Below, piece by piece: positions 23,012 through 26,415 of a DNA stretch of 26,415 nucleotides. The DNA lies in contig DAOPQD010000043.1 of NCBI GenBank assembly GCA_035347995.1, positions 1-26,415 of the forward strand, written 5' to 3'. Under the pieces are notes generated by a model. It did no database searches and was not told the DNA's origin. It worked only from the letters and a program-made list of their open reading frames with translations. The DNA comes from JAAZNO01 sp012798275 (GTDB lineage: Bacteria > Chloroflexota > Anaerolineae > B4-G1 > SLSP01). Numbering within the stretch: position 1 is the first letter of the stretch; each line of letters starts with the position of its first letter. Made by a program: the position numbers and the translations under genes.

Positions 23012-23674
23012 ATGGTCATGCAAGTGCTCATTGTGGGAGGGGGGAAGGTGGGGACCTATCTGGCGTCCCTGCTGCTGGAGGAGCATTATCACGTGCGCCT
23101 GATCGAGCTGCGCGAGGAAGAGCTCCAGCGGTTGCGTCGCGAGCTCCCCGCCGAGACGGTCATCCATGGGAATGGGACCGAGCCGGACACGCTGGAGGCG
23201 GCAGGGATCGCGACGGCGGATGTGATAGCGGCGGTCACCGGCTCCGACGAAGTCAACCTGGTCATCACCAACCTGGCGCGTTTCGAGTACGACGTCCCGC
23301 GCACGATTGCCCGCGTCAACAATCCCAAAAACGCCTGGATGTTCACACCGGCAATGGGAGTGGACGTGGCCTTGAATCAGGCGGACTTGATGGGGCGGCT
23401 CATTGCCGAGGAGATGTCCCTCGGGGACATGATGACGTTGCTGAAGCTGCGCAAGGGGCAATTCTCCTTGATTGAGGAGCGGATCGCGCCCGAATCGCCC
23501 GCGGCAGGCAAGCCGGTCAGCGAGCTGCGCCTGCCGGAGCAGTGCTCGCTGGTCGCAGTGATCCGTAAGGGGGAATTGCTTATCCCGCGCGGCGACCTGG
23601 TGCTGCGTCCCGCAGATGAGGTGTTGGCGCTGGTGCACGCTTCGAGCCTGGACGCTTTTGCCCGGCAATTGTGA
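23012..23674 (+). CDS. TrkA/RCK-family potassium uptake regulator 2
   Basis: 220 residues, the same architecture as its upstream neighbour but clearly divergent: Rossmann motif VGGGKVG, acidic residue in LIELREEE, and an RCK-C domain from about residue 138 (RIAPESPAAGKPVSEL, ADEVLALVHA). The start at 23012 is set by AGGAGG (23001-23006), which overlaps the end of the preceding gene; an ATG at 23018 is a weaker alternative. The pair probably forms a hetero- or homo-octameric ring on a K+ transport protein. Downstream DNA is degraded and carries an insertion-sequence remnant, so a membrane partner gene may once have followed. Confidence 0.9.
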   Translation: MVMQVLIVGGGKVGTYLASLLLEEHYHVRLIELREEELQRLRRELPAETVIHGNGTEPDTLEAAGIATADVIAAVTGSDEVNLVITNLARFEYDVPRTIARVNNPKNAWMFTPAMGVDVALNQADLMGRLIAEEMSLGDMMTLLKLRKGQFSLIEERIAPESPAAGKPVSELRLPEQCSLVAVIRKGELLIPRGDLVLRPADEVLALVHASSLDAFARQL

Positions 23675-24040
23675 ACAGCGCCTCGAGGGGGAATCAAGAG
23701 CTGACCTTACGTAAGGCTCTAAACTGTGACCGTTGAGAGTGTTGCACGTGCCAAGAAGGGGGATGGCGAAATTGTATTGAGTGCTTTTCTGTAAAGATCA
23801 CTGGCATGCGTTGAACTCAGTGATAACGCCGTTCATTCAACCAGAGTTTGAGACGCAGACTCTGGTGTGAGCCGCAGAAGTTATAGAGACAGCCTTATGA
23901 GGTACATACTGGCCGCCAAGAGGGCCGCCGTGTGCGCCAGGTGGCGAGTGCGGTGGACGAGGGGGCGCTGTGTCGACGGGAGGTGGCGTTCGGCCGTCCA
24001 ATGAAATTGGGACCAAACAATTCAGCTGGGTCTTGCATTT
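23675..24040. other. Degenerate intergenic DNA after the cation operon
   Basis: 366 bp with no recognisable gene of good quality. It holds a 12-bp palindrome CCTTACGTAAGG (23705-23716) and a hairpin ACCAGAGT/ACTCTGGT (23840-23847, 23859-23866) not followed by T. GC content and word use change from here relative to the TrkA genes. It may be decayed insertion-sequence DNA. Confidence 0.5.
23895..24038 (-). CDS. Possible small ORF, 47 residues, unknown
   Basis: Begins MQDPAELFGPNF and has GGAGGT 4 nt before its ATG. The upstream transposase fragment stops within the same Shine-Dalgarno region. Composition is Arg/Ser/Pro-rich in its second half and another frame looks equally open, so it may be part of a decayed gene rather than a real product. 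No family recognised. Confidence 0.25.
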   Translation of the reverse strand: MQDPAELFGPNFIGRPNATSRRHSAPSSTALATWRTRRPSWRPVCTS

Positions 24041-24532
24041 TTACCTCCAACTGTAAAATGGAGTTAGTGTGCCTGGAACGGCGGATTTGTCAATCCGGTA
24101 GGGCTTCCGACGGTTAAGTGAAGTTCTACCCTCAATGCCAAAGCGGGTCAAAATCACATCTTGCAGCAACGCGGTAGTCCAGCATCCACAATCGTGACCC
24201 GCCATCTCGGGACCCTGGTCAATTATGGCACATAACTCCTGTTTCTGGGATTGGGTCAATTTCGGCGGGCGACTACTGGGACGCCAATAGTGGAGGCTGT
24301 TCAAGCCGTGTAAGATAAGGGCCTTGACATAGTTGTACACACTTTGCTGGTTCAACTGCAAGGTCGCCATTACTTCTGATGCCGCCTTACCTTCGCTCAC
24401 ATACAGGAGCGCGTGAATCCGTTTGAGCAAGCGCAAGTGGCCGCGCCGGTACGCTTGATGCAACTGCAGGAGCCATTGTTCCCGTAACGTGTTAGACGGC
24501 GTCAGGCGTAGGCGCGTGATCTGGGTCTCCAA
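24041..24532 (-). pseudogene. IS630-type transposase, N-terminal fragment
   Basis: 163 residues. The N-terminal DNA-binding part of IS630-family transposases is recognisable: a helix-turn-helix region (LKRIHALLYVSEGKAASEVM, then LNQQSVYNYVK), followed by SRPPKLT and GPEMAGHDCGCWTTALLQDV, a stretch typical of the linker before the catalytic domain. Homology stops after LTRFGIE; the remaining residues do not resemble the family, and the DDE catalytic domain (another ~180 residues) is missing. There is no ATG; the frame opens only with TTG at 24532, and terminal inverted repeats were not found. A TATAAT is present on this strand at 24586-24581. It is a decayed insertion-sequence remnant. Confidence 0.8.
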
Positions 24533-24635
24533 ACCAGGTTTTTGCGCCAGGGAAACGCGGCGGTTCCGCGCCGTTGCCCATTATAACGCTTCCCTAAATG
24601 TCTTTCTGAAGGTCTATATTTCTGAGGAGAGGGCA

Positions 24636-26415
24636 ATGAAACGTACTGTAACTGCAGCATCTTGGTTGTTTCTTGCGGTCGTGTTTCTGATCTGGGCTGT
24701 GCCTGGATTAGCTCAAGTACAGAAACCGCCGATGCTTTATGTTCTCGATACACCTGTGGCACAGGGAGCTGAGGGGGTGATGCACGTAGCCGTAGTTGAT
24801 CCTAATACGGGTAAGGGCATGTCGGGATTAGAAGGCAGTTTCGAAGTCAATGTGGCTGGTGCATCTGTCGTCCCTCAGGTGGAAGCCGAGGTTGCGGGGG
24901 TTGCAGTCGCCATTGTGATTGATCGAGGAGGGATCTCGCGTCCAGGTGATCCCCGGCTTGAACATGCCCTTGGGCTGGCAGAGCAGCTGTTACAGCAACT
25001 GCATGTGGATGGCGGCCCGAATGCTGATCTGGTCTCTTTCATCGGTATCGCCGAATTGGACAAGCCCGAGAACTGGAGCCTGGCGGGTTTTACAGACTAT
25101 GATCCCCAGCTGATTCGCAATGAGTTTGAAGCCATCCGAGGACAAGTCGTTAACGGCGTCACCCCCCTATTTAATGGAATAGACCAGGCTGTGGAATGGA
25201 TGATCCATGATGCAGGTGTCAGCGAAACGGATACCATAGGGCAGGATGAACTCGACCGTCGGCGTCGTGTGATTGTCGTATTTTCGGATGGCATAGATAA
25301 CAAGTTTAGCGATCGGGCACATCAACTGACCTTAATCCAGAAATGCCGAGAAAATGATATCGTTCTCTACACCGTGAGGCTGGAACATCCTGGACGAACC
25401 ACGGGTTCCGCAACCTTGGAGGTACTGGCTTCTGAGACCTACGGTCGCTTCGAGCGGCATCTGGCCACGGATGATGCAATGCATGCCAAAGTTTTGAGCA
25501 TGTTTTCCGACCTGGTCACACAACGCAATGCGTATCGGCTCACGTTTCCCTTTCGTAACCCGAAAGGGTCTTATGATGTCACTTTGAAGGTGACGGATGC
25601 AGTACTCGGCAGTGCTCAGGCACAGACGCGAATCTCCTCCGTCCTTCAACTGCCGCAGATTGCGATGACGGCACCTCAAAATGGATTGCTGGTGACAGTG
25701 CCCTATACCGGCACTCAGGATTCAGGCGGCGGCTACCTCCCCACGACCGTGTCATTCCAAACCGCATTGAGTTTTCCTGATGGTGTGACGCGCGAACTTC
25801 CCCGCGTGCGTTATTATGCTGACTCACAATTGGTGGGCGAGAGCACTGCTGCTCCAGATTTTGCATTTGTTTGGGATGTCAGCCAATTGGCCGTCGCTGC
25901 TACAGAACTTCAAACTCGCACATACACCTTTACCGCCGAAGCAATGGATTCTTTCTTGGACCAACGTATCACCTCGGAACCGGTTTATGTGACGGTGGTC
26001 TGGCAGCCGATGCCGCCGCCGACCGTGAGCGAGAGCGCTTTGACCTGGCTGCAGGTTAACTGGTGGTTGTTGCTGATTCTCGTTGGTTTATTGGTCGGGC
26101 TTGTAGTTCTTTTCATACTCAATGCGCGGATGAAGGGTGAACTGGGACGCAAACTCCGCACCAGCACCACTGGCGTGCTGAAAGGGATGACACGTCCTCT
26201 CTCGACGTTATCCGCTCCAGCACAAGGCAAATTGGTGATTATCCAGGGTGCTGGCCTGGGTAAGGAATTTCGCTTATCGGGACAGGTTACTAAAGTGGGG
26301 CGGGATCCACAATTCTGTGATTTCGCGCTTTATGATGAATATGTTTCTAATCCGCATTTCGGGATGGTTCAGAATAGGTTAACACTTTCACGATCTCATA
26401 AGCTTGCCACGAGCG
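24636..26415 (+). CDS. VWA-domain membrane protein with C-terminal FHA domain (cut by window end)
   Basis: Open frame of 593 codons, running off the window. Signal sequence or N-terminal anchor at about residues 1-26 (ending PGLAQ), then a von Willebrand A domain (about 88-290). Its metal-site residues are partly kept: Asp96 in VIDRGGIS (instead of DxSxS), Thr176 in VTPLFNGI and Asp218 in FSDGID. An Ig-like region follows, then a membrane helix at about 473-495 (WWLLLILVGLLVGLVVLFIL) and a cytoplasmic part that begins an FHA fold (VGRDPQFCDFALYDEYVSNPHF), a phosphothreonine-binding module. GAGGAGAGG lies before the ATG. Such proteins may link extracellular sensing to Ser/Thr-kinase signalling. 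The last ~40 bases fit the FHA family poorly, perhaps a contig-end effect. Confidence 0.8.
   Translation, partial: MKRTVTAASWLFLAVVFLIWAVPGLAQVQKPPMLYVLDTPVAQGAEGVMHVAVVDPNTGKGMSGLEGSFEVNVAGASVVPQVEAEVAGVAVAIVIDRGGISRPGDPRLEHALGLAEQLLQQLHVDGGPNADLVSFIGIAELDKPENWSLAGFTDYDPQLIRNEFEAIRGQVVNGVTPLFNGIDQAVEWMIHDAGVSETDTIGQDELDRRRRVIVVFSDGIDNKFSDRAHQLTLIQKCRENDIVLYTVRLEHPGRTTGSATLEVLASETYGRFERHLATDDAMHAKVLSMFSDLVTQRNAYRLTFPFRNPKGSYDVTLKVTDAVLGSAQAQTRISSVLQLPQIAMTAPQNGLLVTVPYTGTQDSGGGYLPTTVSFQTALSFPDGVTRELPRVRYYADSQLVGESTAAPDFAFVWDVSQLAVAATELQTRTYTFTAEAMDSFLDQRITSEPVYVTVVWQPMPPPTVSESALTWLQVNWWLLLILVGLLVGLVVLFILNARMKGELGRKLRTSTTGVLKGMTRPLSTLSAPAQGKLVIIQGAGLGKEFRLSGQVTKVGRDPQFCDFALYDEYVSNPHFGMVQNRLTLSRSHKLATS

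Noticed and set aside
23840..23866. Terminator of the TrkA operon
   Set aside because: The 8-bp hairpin has an 11-nt loop and no following T-run, so it is recorded only as a palindrome.

Overview
The window reads as a chromosomal stretch of a GC-rich Chloroflexota bacterium, probably Anaerolineae-like. The clues are TadE-type pseudopilins fused to long Pro/Thr linkers, a secreted protein ending in a YLPLTLR-type tail, a lipoprotein with a TPT-rich linker behind its lipobox, and an ECF sigma factor coupled to a membrane protein carrying an LPGDALYPL motif (DUF5667-like). Taxonomy is inferred from gene style only; no rRNA or tRNA gene is visible. A run of 100 N inside a tandem repeat marks an assembly gap.

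Layout. 307-5110 (minus strand) is a surface/secretion cluster: a large TadE-fusion adhesin-like protein, a BNR-type secreted protein, a single-pass membrane protein, then a small TadE protein. 5379-7154 (plus) is an ECF sigma factor and its likely anti-sigma partner, whose C-terminus is an array of 17-residue repeats. 7448-10717 holds RNase III (rnc) and ClpC. 11009-17387 is a complete BMP/PnrA-type (nucleoside-like) ABC importer: a lipoprotein with two nearly identical binding domains, a double ATPase and two permeases. 17907-19283 is an RsmF-like RNA m5C methyltransferase. 19514-23674 is a cation module: a P-type ATPase with Na,K-ATPase (type IIC)-like ion-site residues, followed by two RCK/TrkA proteins. 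23675-24635 is a degraded region with an IS630-type transposase remnant. 24636 to the window end is a VWA protein with one membrane helix and the start of an FHA domain, cut by the window edge.

The most unusual material is non-coding. A composite structured repeat (here called R2 plus R1) occurs twice. At 17478-17772 the two parts are adjacent. At 15-911, on the opposite strand, the same parts in the same order bracket the small tadE gene. Differences between copies include compensatory base pairs in two hairpins, so the secondary structure seems to be kept. The transporter and the P-type ATPase each have a good sigma-70-like promoter followed by a long leader that can fold (a three-way junction and a terminator-bearing leader respectively), and neither matches a riboswitch class I can recognise. 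A third element with mutually exclusive helices lies between the binding-protein and ATPase genes of the importer.

Working together: the importer genes form one operon in which a terminator after the lipoprotein gene probably sets an excess of binding protein. The pump and TrkA genes form a second operon that suggests coupling of Na+/K+ exchange to RCK-type ligand sensing. The sigma/anti-sigma pair may control envelope or surface genes, but no target can be shown from this window.
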